A DNA stretch of 47,126 nt from CAYVMN01 sp043808585 (GCA_043808585.1 JAZDES010000063.1:1-47126); one strand, 5' to 3'. Positions 1-9,066 are shown, counted from the stretch's first letter. Translations and numbers: made by a program. Notes: generated by a model not told the origin, from the letters alone.

Positions 1-173
1 GGCAGGGGAGAGGGCTCTTCATAGGGACATCCTCTTATGGGGCTGTTCCGTAACGAGGTTCAAGACCTCACTGCCGTTCTATGAAGTGATGCCCTCCTTT
101 ACGTCCTTTGGAAAAAAGACCCTCACGGTCGGTCATGCGACTCATCACTGTTTTCAAAGCACTAAACTATTAC
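1..173 (-). mobile_element. IS66-type MITE, copy A (partial, cut by window start)
   Basis: This is the end of a roughly 300 bp non-autonomous element also found at 25518-25822 and 37379-37673, here in the opposite orientation. The visible part holds some of the core (1-100) and one 73 bp terminal inverted repeat (101-173), which is nearly identical to the left terminal repeat of copy B. Read from outside, the end starts GTAATAGTTTA. The other terminal repeat lies before the window. No transposase is encoded. A frame of about 55 codons in the core is open here as in the other two copies, but has no start codon or ribosome site of its own. Confidence 0.8.
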
Positions 174-200
174 GTCTTTTGGAAGGCGGAAATCAATAGC

Positions 201-295
201 GGAGAGATGTCCGAGCTGGCCGAAGGAGCGCGACTGGAAATCGCGTGTACTACTAAAAAGTGGTACCGAGGGTTCGAATCCCTCTCTCTCCGCCA
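201..295 (+). tRNA. tRNA-Ser (anticodon GGA)
   Basis: A complete class II tRNA with a long variable arm. The acceptor stem GGAGAGA (201-207) pairs with TCTCTCC (285-291), followed by G and an encoded CCA (293-295). The anticodon stem CGCGA/TCGCG encloses the loop CTGGAAA, with anticodon GGA at 236-238, which reads UCC and UCU serine codons. The T arm GAGGGTTCGAATCCCTC is canonical. The gene starts only 27 bp after the end of MITE copy A, so its promoter must lie in that short gap or within the element. Confidence 0.97.
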
Positions 296-356
296 TCCTT
301 TTACAAGTACCAGGAGTACGCATTTAACAGATAGAACCTTAGCAGGGTAACCTATT

Positions 357-2021
357 ATGCCTTATGAGGTATTGGCGAGGAGATGGCGTCCTCAGGTCTT
401 TGAAGACGTCATTGGGCAGGAGCACATTACCCAGACATTGATGAACGCCATTAAGACCGGCAGGATAGCTCATGCCTATCTCTTTGGCGGGCCCAGGGGT
501 GTTGGAAAGACATCGGTTGCCCGCATCTTGGCCAAGGCCATTAATTGTGAGGAAGGGGAGCCAGAGAACCCATGTAATAAATGCCAATCGTGCCTGGAAA
601 TCACGGATGGATCGTCCGTGGATGTACAGGAGATCGATGGAGCATCCAACCGTGGTATCGATGAAATCAGAGACCTGAGGGAAAATGTCAGATATATGCC
701 CTCGTCGAGCAAGTACCGAATCTATATCATCGACGAAGTGCATATGCTTACCCTACCGGCCTTCAATGCCCTCCTAAAGACCCTTGAAGAGCCACCAGGC
801 CACGTGAAATTCATTTTCGCAACCACCGAGTCCCACAAGGTGCCTGTGACCATCCTCTCCAGATGTCAGAGGTTCGATTTCAAGAGGATATCCTTGGGTC
901 AAATCATCAACCATTTGGAGAGAATATCAAGGGAAGAAGGTATTGAAATAGGCAGATCCGGTCTTACAATGATAGCCAGAGAGGCGGAAGGGAGCATGCG
1001 AGATGCCGAAGGCCTGCTGGACCAGGTAATTTCCTTTACCGGAACAAGCGTTGAAGACAAGCAGGTGGCCGAAATTTTAGGGATTATTGACAGGGATCTT
1101 ATCTTTGAAACCTCGGGGAGTATTATCGAAGGATCAGCAAAGAGATGTCTGGAGATCGTGGACCGGATCTACAATTACGGATATGACCTCAAAGAGTTTT
1201 ATCGGGCACTTATGGAGCAATTCAGGAATCTTCTGATCGTCCTGATTGCCCCTCCTGAATATCTATATCCCATGACTCAAGACGAGGAGGAGGAAGCCAG
1301 AGGGCAGGCCCAAAAGGCGGGTAGGGAGAAGCTCCAGATCTTTCTAAACTTTCTCATAAACCGAGAGCAGGATCTAAGATACAGTTCCCACCCCCGTCTG
1401 ATCCTTGAAACCATTATGATCAAGATGTGTCACCTTGATGACTTCCTCTCTTTTGATGAGATCTTAAAGAAGATTGAATCCCTTGAAAAGAGACTTGCCG
1501 ACACATATTCCATTGGCACCAAATCAACCCTAGACATCTCCTCAGAGGCTGACGAGCAAGTAAGCACCGAGACTGAAAAGAGGCTTCCTCCCGAGGATAA
1601 TGGTGGGAGCAGGCATGATAAGGACTGGCAGGCATTCTTAGCGTTCCTTTCATCCAAGAGCAAGGCCTTATCTAATATTCTTAAGGATTGGCAGCTTGTG
1701 AAACTTTCAGATAGTGCCATCGAGATTGCCAGCGGGAACCAGTCTTTTTCGTCATCCTATTTTGACGACCCTGAAAGATATGACCAGCTAACCAGGTATT
1801 GCCGGGAGTTCTTCAAGAGAGATATGAGGCCAAAGATTATCGTCCAGAAGCGGCTCCAGCCAGAGGTAAAGCGGTCATCTAATAAAAATTCAGATCTTCC
1901 CCCGCCGATTCAAGACATCTTGGATATTTTCCAGGGGGAAATAAAAGAGGGATACCCGGTCCTGGAGACGGGTTCCCGTAATCAAAAAACAGTGGAGAAC
2001 ACCAAGGAGGTAAAGAGATGA
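357..2021 (+). CDS. dnaX: DNA polymerase III subunits gamma and tau
   Basis: Clamp-loader ATPase that loads the beta sliding clamp during replication. The N-terminal AAA+ module is complete: Walker A GPRGVGKT at residues 45-52, a four-cysteine zinc module (C64, C73, C76, C79), Walker B IIDEVH at 124-129, sensor 1 ATTESHK at 155-161 and the SRC arginine-finger motif at 168-170. Domain III and a short, poorly conserved tau-like tail follow, giving 554 residues. The start ATG is preceded by AGGG at a long spacing. It is first in a dnaX-ybaB-recR cluster whose order is widely conserved; its stop codon overlaps the ybaB start (ATGA). I saw no programmed frameshift signal strong enough to call a separate gamma form. 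Confidence 0.97.
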   Translation: MPYEVLARRWRPQVFEDVIGQEHITQTLMNAIKTGRIAHAYLFGGPRGVGKTSVARILAKAINCEEGEPENPCNKCQSCLEITDGSSVDVQEIDGASNRGIDEIRDLRENVRYMPSSSKYRIYIIDEVHMLTLPAFNALLKTLEEPPGHVKFIFATTESHKVPVTILSRCQRFDFKRISLGQIINHLERISREEGIEIGRSGLTMIAREAEGSMRDAEGLLDQVISFTGTSVEDKQVAEILGIIDRDLIFETSGSIIEGSAKRCLEIVDRIYNYGYDLKEFYRALMEQFRNLLIVLIAPPEYLYPMTQDEEEEARGQAQKAGREKLQIFLNFLINREQDLRYSSHPRLILETIMIKMCHLDDFLSFDEILKKIESLEKRLADTYSIGTKSTLDISSEADEQVSTETEKRLPPEDNGGSRHDKDWQAFLAFLSSKSKALSNILKDWQLVKLSDSAIEIASGNQSFSSSYFDDPERYDQLTRYCREFFKRDMRPKIIVQKRLQPEVKRSSNKNSDLPPPIQDILDIFQGEIKEGYPVLETGSRNQKTVENTKEVKR

Positions 2022-2347
2022 AAGGAATACCCAATATGGGAAATCTCTTGAAACAGGCACAACAATTTCAATCAAAAATGGCCAAGTTACAGGAAGAACT
2101 GGCCAGTCAAACCGTTGAGTCCTCGGCAGGCGGCGGCATGGTAACGGTGGTTGTCAATGGTAGACAGGAGATGCTCTCTATTCGAATCGAACCCGAGGTT
2201 ATTGATCCTGATGACCCTGAAATGCTGCAGGACCTAATTATGGCCGCGGTCAACGACGGACTGTCAAGGGCACGAGATATGATGAACGAGGAAATGGGGA
2301 AACTTACAAAGGGCCTAAACATTCCGGGCCTGTCAGGACTGTTGTGA
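2018..2347 (+). CDS. ybaB: Nucleoid-associated protein, YbaB/EbfC family
   Basis: Small DNA-binding protein of 109 residues that in other bacteria acts as a nucleoid-associated or recombination-related factor. The N-terminal signature of the family (MGNLLKQAQQFQSKMAKLQ, residues 7-25) is followed by a glycine-rich stretch (SAGGGMVTVVVNG) and the acidic DPDDPEMLQDL segment. The start ATG at 2018 overlaps the dnaX stop by four bases, indicating translational coupling; a second in-frame ATG at 2036 is also possible. Family length is normal. It lies between dnaX and recR as in most bacteria. Confidence 0.95.
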   Translation: MKGIPNMGNLLKQAQQFQSKMAKLQEELASQTVESSAGGGMVTVVVNGRQEMLSIRIEPEVIDPDDPEMLQDLIMAAVNDGLSRARDMMNEEMGKLTKGLNIPGLSGLL

Positions 2348-2378
2348 GCCTCGGCCCTGTCCTTAAAGGTTCAAAGCC

Positions 2379-2990
2379 ATGGGAATCTATCCACACTCTC
2401 TTGAAAAACTTATAGAACAGTTTTCGAGACTCCCGGGTATCGGGCAAAAATCTGCTGCCCGTGTGGCGCTCCATATCCTCAGGTCCGATAGGGAGCTGGC
2501 CGGAAGCCTGGCCCAATGCCTCATGGAAGTCAAAGAGAGGATAAGTCTTTGCCCTATTTGTTTCAATCTGACCGATGATAACCCCTGTCCCATCTGTCGG
2601 GACGAAGGCCGGGCAGATGGGACTATCTGCGTGGTTGAAGGACCCGGGGACCAGCTTGCCATAGAGGAATCCGGGGTGTTTAGAGGTAGATATCATGTCC
2701 TTCAAGGAGTACTTTCTCCCTTAGATGGTATAGGGCCCGAAGACCTTAAGATAGGGGAACTCCTCAGGAGAATCGACACTGAGGGGATCAAAGAGACTAT
2801 TATCGCTACAAATCCTACCACAGAGGGAGAGGCAACTGCTTCATTCCTCGTCAAACTCCTATCGGAAAAAAACAAGAACCTCAAGATTACCAGGATTGCC
2901 CTCGGTGTTCCAATGGGCGGGGATATAAAGTACATGGACCGTATGACACTTGAGCATGCACTCAAGAGGCGCATGCCGATTAGCCCATGA
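2379..2990 (+). CDS. recR: Recombination mediator protein RecR
   Basis: Component of the RecFOR pathway that helps load RecA on gapped DNA. The 203-residue protein shows the helix-hairpin-helix SRLPGIGQKSA (16-26), a four-cysteine zinc finger (C58, C61, C70, C73) and a Toprim domain starting near ICVVEGPGD (83-91), ending with the conserved VPMGGDIKYMD region. Length matches the family. The stop codon overlaps the start of the downstream FAD oxidase gene by four bases (ATGA), so the two are probably translated together. Confidence 0.97.
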   Translation: MGIYPHSLEKLIEQFSRLPGIGQKSAARVALHILRSDRELAGSLAQCLMEVKERISLCPICFNLTDDNPCPICRDEGRADGTICVVEGPGDQLAIEESGVFRGRYHVLQGVLSPLDGIGPEDLKIGELLRRIDTEGIKETIIATNPTTEGEATASFLVKLLSEKNKNLKITRIALGVPMGGDIKYMDRMTLEHALKRRMPISP

Positions 2991-4375
2991 TCTCCGGCGG
3001 CATTCTCAGGGAAATAGTAGACACTGTTGGCCATGAGCACCTGATAACCGATAGGGCCAGAATGGCCGAGTACGCCTCTGATGCCACCAAGCTGGAATTC
3101 ATGCCCGACGCGGTGGCATTTCCCGGAAAAACCGAAGAGATCTCAAAGATCCTCCGCCTTGCGTCAAAGAGCGGGTTCCCTGTTATCCCAAGGGGAGCGG
3201 GAAGCGGCATGAGCGGGGGCGCCCTTCCTGTCTGTGGGGGGCTGGTGATGGTTATGAGCCGTTTTGACCGCATCCTCACCATCGATCAGGAAAACCTCAT
3301 TGCAAAGGTGGAGCCCGGAGTCGTAACCGCCGACTTCCAGAGAGAGGTAGAAGCGGTTGAACTTTTTTATCCCCCAGATCCTGCCAGCCTGAAGATCTCT
3401 ACCATAGGGGGAAACGTAGCTGAGTGTGCCGGAGGACTAAGGGCAGTAAAGTATGGTGTAACAAGGGACTACGTCCTTGGCCTGACCGTGGTAATCCCCA
3501 CGGGAGAAATAATAAATACCGGCGTGGAGACGATGAAAGGCGTGGCAGGTTATGACCTGACCCGCCTTATAATCGGCTCAGAAGGCACCCTTGCGGTGAT
3601 TACGGGCATCACCCTCCGCCTGCTTCCAAGGCCTGCGGCCAGAAAGACCATGGTTGCCATATTCCCTGACATTTCCTCGGCGGTAAAGACGGTTTCCGGC
3701 ATCATTAGGAACAAGATCGTACCCACAATCCTTGAGTTCATGGACCGGCTATGCCTCGACTGCGTGAGGGAGGAGATGGGTCTATCCATTCCTAAGCGGG
3801 CCGGGGCCATGCTCCTGATCGAGGTGGATGGCGATCGGATCCTTGTAGAGAAGGATGCGCTAGGCGTGAGAGAGCTCTGTGGCCGTGGGGGGGCCTTGAG
3901 CTTTGAGGCGGCCTCCTCGGGTGAAGAGGCGGATAGGCTGTGGGAGGCCCGGAGAAACGTCTCGCCCTCCCTTTACAAATTGAGACCTCACAAGATCAAT
4001 GAGGATGTCGTGGTCCCGCGGAGCAGGTTGGCCGAACTGGCCGCCTATCTGGAACAACTCGGTGAAGAATATGGTATCCCAATCGCTACCTTTGGACATG
4101 CGGGCGATGGCAACATCCATGTGAACATGATGCTCGACAAAGGGAATCCCAAAGAAGAGAAAAATGCCAAGATATTGGTAACTTCATTATTCAGAAAGGT
4201 CATAGAGATGGGCGGAACGATTAGCGGCGAGCATGGCATAGGTATTACCAAGGCGCCATATCTAGGGATGGAAATCTCTCATGCCGGACTCCAATTGATG
4301 TCCAGAATCAAGAGGGCGTTTGATCCAAGGGGGATCTTGAATCCCGGCAAGATCTTTTTTGAGCCAACGTCGTAG
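2987..4375 (+). CDS. glcD: FAD-linked oxidase, glycolate/D-lactate dehydrogenase (GlcD) type
   Basis: Flavoprotein of the vanillyl-alcohol oxidase fold that oxidises 2-hydroxyacids such as glycolate or D-lactate. The FAD_binding_4 domain carries PRGAGSGMSGGALP (residues 68-81) and STIGGNVAECAGG; the C-terminal domain carries FGHAGDGNIHVN and ISGEHGIGITK, which in this family hold the metal-binding and catalytic histidines. At 462 residues it is full length. It overlaps recR by four bases. An iron-sulfur partner of the GlcF type is not next to it, so the electron acceptor cannot be told from context. The exact substrate is unknown; the gene symbol reflects the family only. Confidence 0.85.
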   Translation: MISGGILREIVDTVGHEHLITDRARMAEYASDATKLEFMPDAVAFPGKTEEISKILRLASKSGFPVIPRGAGSGMSGGALPVCGGLVMVMSRFDRILTIDQENLIAKVEPGVVTADFQREVEAVELFYPPDPASLKISTIGGNVAECAGGLRAVKYGVTRDYVLGLTVVIPTGEIINTGVETMKGVAGYDLTRLIIGSEGTLAVITGITLRLLPRPAARKTMVAIFPDISSAVKTVSGIIRNKIVPTILEFMDRLCLDCVREEMGLSIPKRAGAMLLIEVDGDRILVEKDALGVRELCGRGGALSFEAASSGEEADRLWEARRNVSPSLYKLRPHKINEDVVVPRSRLAELAAYLEQLGEEYGIPIATFGHAGDGNIHVNMMLDKGNPKEEKNAKILVTSLFRKVIEMGGTISGEHGIGITKAPYLGMEISHAGLQLMSRIKRAFDPRGILNPGKIFFEPTS

Positions 4376-4408
4376 TCGGGCTGCATGCCCAACAAGGGGA
4401 GGACCTTA

Positions 4409-5344
4409 ATGAAAGAGGGTAGGCACGCAAGATCCAATGGCAGGTCGTTGCGGGAATACCTAGTCTTGAGCGCCAAGGGTTTTTGCATGGGGGCCTGTGA
4501 CGTAGTCCCAGGGGTCTCCGGCGGGACCATGGCCTTTATACTCGGGATTTATGAGGAGCTGATCGATGCCATAAGGTCATTTGACCTAAAGGCTATGAGG
4601 CTCTTTCTCACCCTGAGGATAAGGGGCCTGCTGGATCGTGTTTCATGGCAATTTATTCTGGCCCTTGGTACCGGGATCTTGATGGCCATATTCACGCTGG
4701 CCAGGGGCCTTTCCTGGCTCCTCGAGAACACCCCTGTTCACATATGGTCGTTCTTTTTGGGTCTCATCCTTGCCTCGGCCTTTACTGTCAGCCGACGCGT
4801 TGAGGGGTGGTGCCTATCCACATGGCTGGGCCTCCTGGGAGGGGGAGTAGGGGCCTATTTCTTGGTGGGTCTCGTGCCTGTCTCTACGCCCGATACCCCG
4901 TGGTTTCTTTTCCTTTCCGGGGCCATTGCCATCTGCGCCATGATCCTTCCGGGCATATCCGGGTCTTTTGTCCTGGTGCTTCTGGGAAAATACCAATTCC
5001 TGCTTGAGGCGGTCAATAACCGGGACTTCCTCGTCTTGGCCATAGCGGGGGCAGGGGCGGTTACGGGTATAGCCCTGTTTTCCCGTCTATTGGGATGGCT
5101 TCTCAAAAATTACCATGATCTCATGGTGGCGATCCTAACCGGTCTGATGCTGGGCTCTTTGAGGAAGGTGTGGCCATGGAAGGAGACATTGGAGAGTTTT
5201 TTGGACAGCCACGGAAAGGTGGTCCCCCTCCTTCAGGCCAATATCTTGCCCCCACAATTGAACGTGGAGGTCTTTTCTGCCCTGTTCCTGATGGCGCTCG
5301 GTTTCCTGGCCGTATTTTGCCTAGATCGTATGGCTGGGAGATAG
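4409..5344 (+). CDS. popT: Undecaprenyl-phosphate translocase, PopT/DUF368 family
   Basis: Polytopic inner-membrane protein. DUF368 members have been shown in other bacteria to return undecaprenyl phosphate across the membrane for reuse in envelope polymer synthesis. Two related re-entrant motifs are visible, DVVPGVSGGTMAFILG near the N-terminus and MILPGISGSFVLVLLG in the middle, separated by several hydrophobic helices. I prefer the ATG at 4409, which has a strong AGGGGAGG site six bases upstream, over the ATG at 4385; this gives 311 residues. The gene ends 14 bp from the convergent lptD, so both share one short terminator-free junction. Confidence 0.88.
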   Translation: MKEGRHARSNGRSLREYLVLSAKGFCMGACDVVPGVSGGTMAFILGIYEELIDAIRSFDLKAMRLFLTLRIRGLLDRVSWQFILALGTGILMAIFTLARGLSWLLENTPVHIWSFFLGLILASAFTVSRRVEGWCLSTWLGLLGGGVGAYFLVGLVPVSTPDTPWFLFLSGAIAICAMILPGISGSFVLVLLGKYQFLLEAVNNRDFLVLAIAGAGAVTGIALFSRLLGWLLKNYHDLMVAILTGLMLGSLRKVWPWKETLESFLDSHGKVVPLLQANILPPQLNVEVFSALFLMALGFLAVFCLDRMAGR

Positions 5345-5358
5345 GGCCTCATCCCCTT

Positions 5359-7551
5359 TTACCAGGTAGTGGTATCCCCAAAGCCTGCGAGCCTGAAGGC
5401 CAGAATCACGCTGGTCTCACCGAATTCCCACTGGGCACCCAATTTCACACCCCAACACTGGCTCAGGTAGCCGACCCATGCGCCCTTAGAGATGTCCCGG
5501 CCTAGATGCATGTCCCTTCTCAGGGATCCGCCTACCGAGAAGCCATAGGTGAGGTTCACATTGAGCAGGAGGTTAATTTCCTTCTGGCTGCCTTTTCCGT
5601 AAGTGTAATCAAGTTGATAGGTATCATTTCTCCCCCCCGCCCTCGGCATGGAAAAGCGGCCGGAAAGCGTGGTATTCGTGAGTCCGCCGCCGTAGTGATC
5701 CCAGTTTGCATTTCCTCGCAGGTCAAGATTGGAAAACGGGGTTACTATTAACTCTGCGTACAGGGGCTCGAAAGGCTCCTTTTTTTCCCCAGGCGCCTTA
5801 TCCTGCCGCGCCTCGTGGATGTCGTAGCTTTGCTCCAATTTGAAGTAGACCCATTGGCTATAATTTATCCTGCCCTTCTTGTCTTCCAAACGGGCGTCCA
5901 GGAAGTTTTCCAGGGCGAGGGAGACCTGGTTTTTTGTCTGGCCTGGCCCTACCACCTCGTCCATGTCGTCCATGGCCGAAAACCAGGGACTCTTATCCTC
6001 ATCCCCCTGACCCCCCTGATGGGTATAGGTAAGGACCGGGGAGATCTTGTGCCTGAGCTTTTTTAGCTCTCCCCACTCAAAATCGAAGATCTTTTGGACG
6101 TTGGTCTCCAGTCTGGCCTTGGCCTCATATAAGCCCCTGTAATGACGATCACCGTTGTCTTGAGAATTCTCGACCCACTTGGTATCAAGGAGATATCTGA
6201 ATGACGGCTCGAACTGGACATATGGGCCGAACCACAGAGGGAAATTAACCTCTGGAGTCAGTGAGAATTCGTGCCCCTTTGTCCCTTCTTCGCTCCATAT
6301 ATAGTTGTAGTTTGATCTTATGTTGTAGAAGACAGGGAGTCTCTTTACCTGCTCAGGAAGTAGTGTGAAATCCAGTGCCGCGAGGGGTTGAGGGGTATCG
6401 TCCTTGGTCAGATTTTCGGGTCGTTGATAGTAGCTGGTCAATGCCTGGAGGCTGTACTCCTCTCCGTTACTAGCCACTCTGAGGGCGGACCGCCGGGTAG
6501 GGGAACGGATTTCCTCGACTGGACGTCTTGACTCCTCGGCCAGATCCGTCCACGCCTGATAACCGTAAAGCTCCCGCTCGAATTCTCTCAGATAATCCTG
6601 ATCACTCACATAGTCTGCATCCAGTCTGGCAACAAGACCAAGGGGCAGGTCCTGATCCGCCCTCCCCCTCAACCAGTAGCGGGTCTGGTTGGTCCGCGAA
6701 AAAGGGCTGACCTTCAGTTGATCAGGATCGCTCATGTCTTTTTCCGCCCTCTTGTCAGAGAGGATATTGAACTGAAAGACACCCTTTGAATTCTCATCTG
6801 CAAGATACCGGAACTCTGCCCCCTGCATATATCCTCGCCAGACCATGTAACGCTGGTAGAAGGTAGCATCGGTCTGATCGGAGATGGCCCAGAAAAAGGG
6901 AACTTCAATATCTCCGCCATTTAGAGTGGAGTACCCCATGCTGGGAGGAAGGAGGCCGGACTGCCGTTTGGTCTTGGCCGGAAAGATCACATACGGGATA
7001 TATAAGATGGGGACTCCGCGGACCCGGAATTTCGAATGCTTCACTGTTCCGTAGCCCTCTACCGTCACATTGACCTCTGCTCCGGTAATGGTCCAGTCCG
7101 GGTTGGGACCATCACAGGTGGTCAACTGGAAATCCTTGACCACATAGGTGTTCTCGGCCACCTTCTTCATTACGCTGCCATTTATATGGAAATTGTTTTC
7201 ACTCAAAAAGAGATAGGCGTCTACTATCTCTCCCGTCTGGTTATTGAGGTCGAAAAACCCTTGCTTGCCCCGCACGATATCTGCACCCATCTCGAGGCGT
7301 ACATCTCCGGATACCCTGGCGATCCCAGTCTTTGCATTATAGATGGCCTCTTGCGCATATAAGAACTGATCCCCCTTTGAAATGACTACATCCCCCTCCG
7401 CTACATAGACCCCTTTTGTTTCATCATAGCTCAGGGTCTTGGCCGTGACATTCCAAGGGGTCCTGTCATCTGAGAGAAGGTCTTTCTTTGAGAGTATATC
7501 GATGGCAAGGGCCCTTTCGGGCACAAGAACCAACATAATGGCTAAGGCCAC
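5359..7551 (-). CDS. lptD: LPS-assembly protein LptD (OstA/Imp)
   Basis: Outer membrane beta-barrel that inserts lipopolysaccharide into the outer leaflet. An OstA/LptA-like N-terminal domain (from about WNVTAKTLSYDETKGVYVAE) is followed by the conserved FRVRGVPILYIPYVIFPAK region and a long LptD barrel of alternating aromatic strands ending DTTTW, an outer-membrane C-terminus. The GTG at 7551 is the first standard start, but it gives a signal peptide without a basic N-region. Upstream, in the same frame, an ATT at 7588-7590 follows a GGGAGG site by 9 bases and would add MSTRNPSVLTLLF, completing a normal signal peptide. The gene may therefore use a rare ATT start. No LptE is nearby. Confidence 0.93.
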   Translation of the reverse strand: MALAIMLVLVPERALAIDILSKKDLLSDDRTPWNVTAKTLSYDETKGVYVAEGDVVISKGDQFLYAQEAIYNAKTGIARVSGDVRLEMGADIVRGKQGFFDLNNQTGEIVDAYLFLSENNFHINGSVMKKVAENTYVVKDFQLTTCDGPNPDWTITGAEVNVTVEGYGTVKHSKFRVRGVPILYIPYVIFPAKTKRQSGLLPPSMGYSTLNGGDIEVPFFWAISDQTDATFYQRYMVWRGYMQGAEFRYLADENSKGVFQFNILSDKRAEKDMSDPDQLKVSPFSRTNQTRYWLRGRADQDLPLGLVARLDADYVSDQDYLREFERELYGYQAWTDLAEESRRPVEEIRSPTRRSALRVASNGEEYSLQALTSYYQRPENLTKDDTPQPLAALDFTLLPEQVKRLPVFYNIRSNYNYIWSEEGTKGHEFSLTPEVNFPLWFGPYVQFEPSFRYLLDTKWVENSQDNGDRHYRGLYEAKARLETNVQKIFDFEWGELKKLRHKISPVLTYTHQGGQGDEDKSPWFSAMDDMDEVVGPGQTKNQVSLALENFLDARLEDKKGRINYSQWVYFKLEQSYDIHEARQDKAPGEKKEPFEPLYAELIVTPFSNLDLRGNANWDHYGGGLTNTTLSGRFSMPRAGGRNDTYQLDYTYGKGSQKEINLLLNVNLTYGFSVGGSLRRDMHLGRDISKGAWVGYLSQCWGVKLGAQWEFGETSVILAFRLAGFGDTTTW

Positions 7552-7618
7552 AAATAGGAGCGTGAGAACAGATGGGTTTCTGGTGCTAATGGCTTGATTC
7601 CTCCCAGAGGCGTTAATG

Positions 7619-7637
7619 GGATTTATGATTGTCGATT
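7619..7637 (+). repeat. Dispersed 19 bp motif
   Basis: GGATTTATGATTGTCGATT, identical to the copy at 37325-37343 (opposite strand). It lies just upstream of the likely lptD start. Confidence 0.4.
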
Positions 7638-7708
7638 GACGACCGAAAAGCAGCAGAAAACAAAAGAGATCGCGGTTATAAGACCAAAAACTTCATTCTT
7701 AAAGTCTC

Positions 7709-9013
7709 TCAAGAGAGATCGTCGGGCCTGTAAGTTTCGGGATCAAAATAGGTCATGGCCTCCCCGACCGTAAAAAGCGAGCCGCATACCACAATCAGAT
7801 CACGTGGATCGGCGATCTCCCTGGCCCTATCCAGGGCCTCGGAAAGGAGCGGTACTACTTCCCCAGGTCTTTTCAAAGGCGCCGCCTCGGCCATAAGCCT
7901 TTCAGGGGGGGCGGCCCTGGAATATACGGGTCTTGTGTAGATTACGTAGTCAGATAGCGGCACAATCGCTCGGAGGATTCGACCGATATCCTTGTCTCCC
8001 ATTATGCCGATTACAAGGACCATTTTTCTGTATCTGAAGTCAGACGTTATGGAATGGGCAAGTGTCCTTATTGCTGCGGGATTATGCCCTCCATCCAGTA
8101 TGACGGTCGGCTCCTGGGCCACCACCTGCATTCTGCCGGGCCAGGTGACCCCTTTCAAACCTCTCCGGATGTCCTCAGATGAGACCCTGAACCCCTTTTC
8201 CTGGAGCCGTTCAACCAGGGCAACTGCCAAGGCGGCATTACGGAACTGAAACCTCCCGTTGAGTCCTGGTTGGAGACTGTGAAGCCTCTGCATTTTGCCG
8301 TAATAGTGCAGCCCTGATGGGGTGGCGCGGTAATGAATATCCTTCCCCAGTCGCCATAAGGGGGCACCTTTTTCCGCGCACGTGGATTCTAAGAGCCTGA
8401 TAACTGAGGGTTGAGTGACTCCGGTAACAACATCGATCCCATCCTTGATAATCCCGGCCTTCTCGCCGGCGATATCCAACAGTCGGGATCCAAGGTAAAT
8501 CTGATGCTCCATGGATATATTTGTGATCACGCAAACAAGGGGGGTAATTAGATTGGTGGCATCCAGACGTCCTCCCATTCCGACCTCAATGACGGCAATG
8601 TCCGTATTTTCCCTGGCAAAGTATAGAAAGGCCATGGCGGTTATTGCCTCGAAAAAGGTAGGCGGCTCCTCCGGCGAAAAGGCATTTCTCAATTCATTTA
8701 TGAGCCCAACCGTATCCTCATGGCTGATCTCCCTGTCATTTATCTTAATGCGCTCGGTAAACCGGACCAGGTGAGGGGAAGAATAGAGCCCAACTTTGCC
8801 AAGACCTGCTTCTCTCAGTATAGATGCGGCAAAGGCGGCCACAGAACCCTTGCCGTTTGTCCCGGCAATGTGAATATATTTTTGGCCCTTGTGAGGGTCT
8901 CCAAAGGCCTCCAGCAGATTGGAGGTCTTGGAGAGCCCGAACTTGATTCCATATTTTTGGAGGCCATATATATATGTGAGCGCATCCTTGTAGTCTATTT
9001 CTTCCCTTTTCAT
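7709..9013 (-). CDS. folC: Bifunctional folylpolyglutamate synthase/dihydrofolate synthase
   Basis: Adds glutamate to dihydropteroate and to folates in the cytoplasm. The Mur-ligase-type P-loop GTNGKGS lies at residues 51-57 with the start used here. EVGMGGRLDATN, SMEHQIYLGSRLLDIAGEKAGIIK and VILDGGHNPAA are all present. The frame is open to 9169, but the extra 52 residues do not resemble FolC and overlap a palindrome (9067-9091) that looks regulatory; starting at ATG 9013 gives 434 residues, the normal family length. The folate link fits the metF-metV gene elsewhere in the window. It is divergent from the cyclophilin-fold gene at 9253. Confidence 0.93.
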   Translation of the reverse strand: MKREEIDYKDALTYIYGLQKYGIKFGLSKTSNLLEAFGDPHKGQKYIHIAGTNGKGSVAAFAASILREAGLGKVGLYSSPHLVRFTERIKINDREISHEDTVGLINELRNAFSPEEPPTFFEAITAMAFLYFARENTDIAVIEVGMGGRLDATNLITPLVCVITNISMEHQIYLGSRLLDIAGEKAGIIKDGIDVVTGVTQPSVIRLLESTCAEKGAPLWRLGKDIHYRATPSGLHYYGKMQRLHSLQPGLNGRFQFRNAALAVALVERLQEKGFRVSSEDIRRGLKGVTWPGRMQVVAQEPTVILDGGHNPAAIRTLAHSITSDFRYRKMVLVIGIMGDKDIGRILRAIVPLSDYVIYTRPVYSRAAPPERLMAEAAPLKRPGEVVPLLSEALDRAREIADPRDLIVVCGSLFTVGEAMTYFDPETYRPDDLS

Positions 9014-9066
9014 AAGCATTTCCAAGGCAGTTGGGAGACGTGAGATGGACTGACCCAGAGAGAAAG

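Noticed and set aside
108..350. Open frame of 80 codons running through the MITE end and tRNA-Ser
   Set aside because: It reads across a structural RNA and repeat DNA and resembles no protein.
296..356. Possible SRP (4.5S) RNA gene upstream of dnaX
   Set aside because: The dnaX neighbourhood often has one, but no GGAAGCA-type SRP tetraloop domain is present here.
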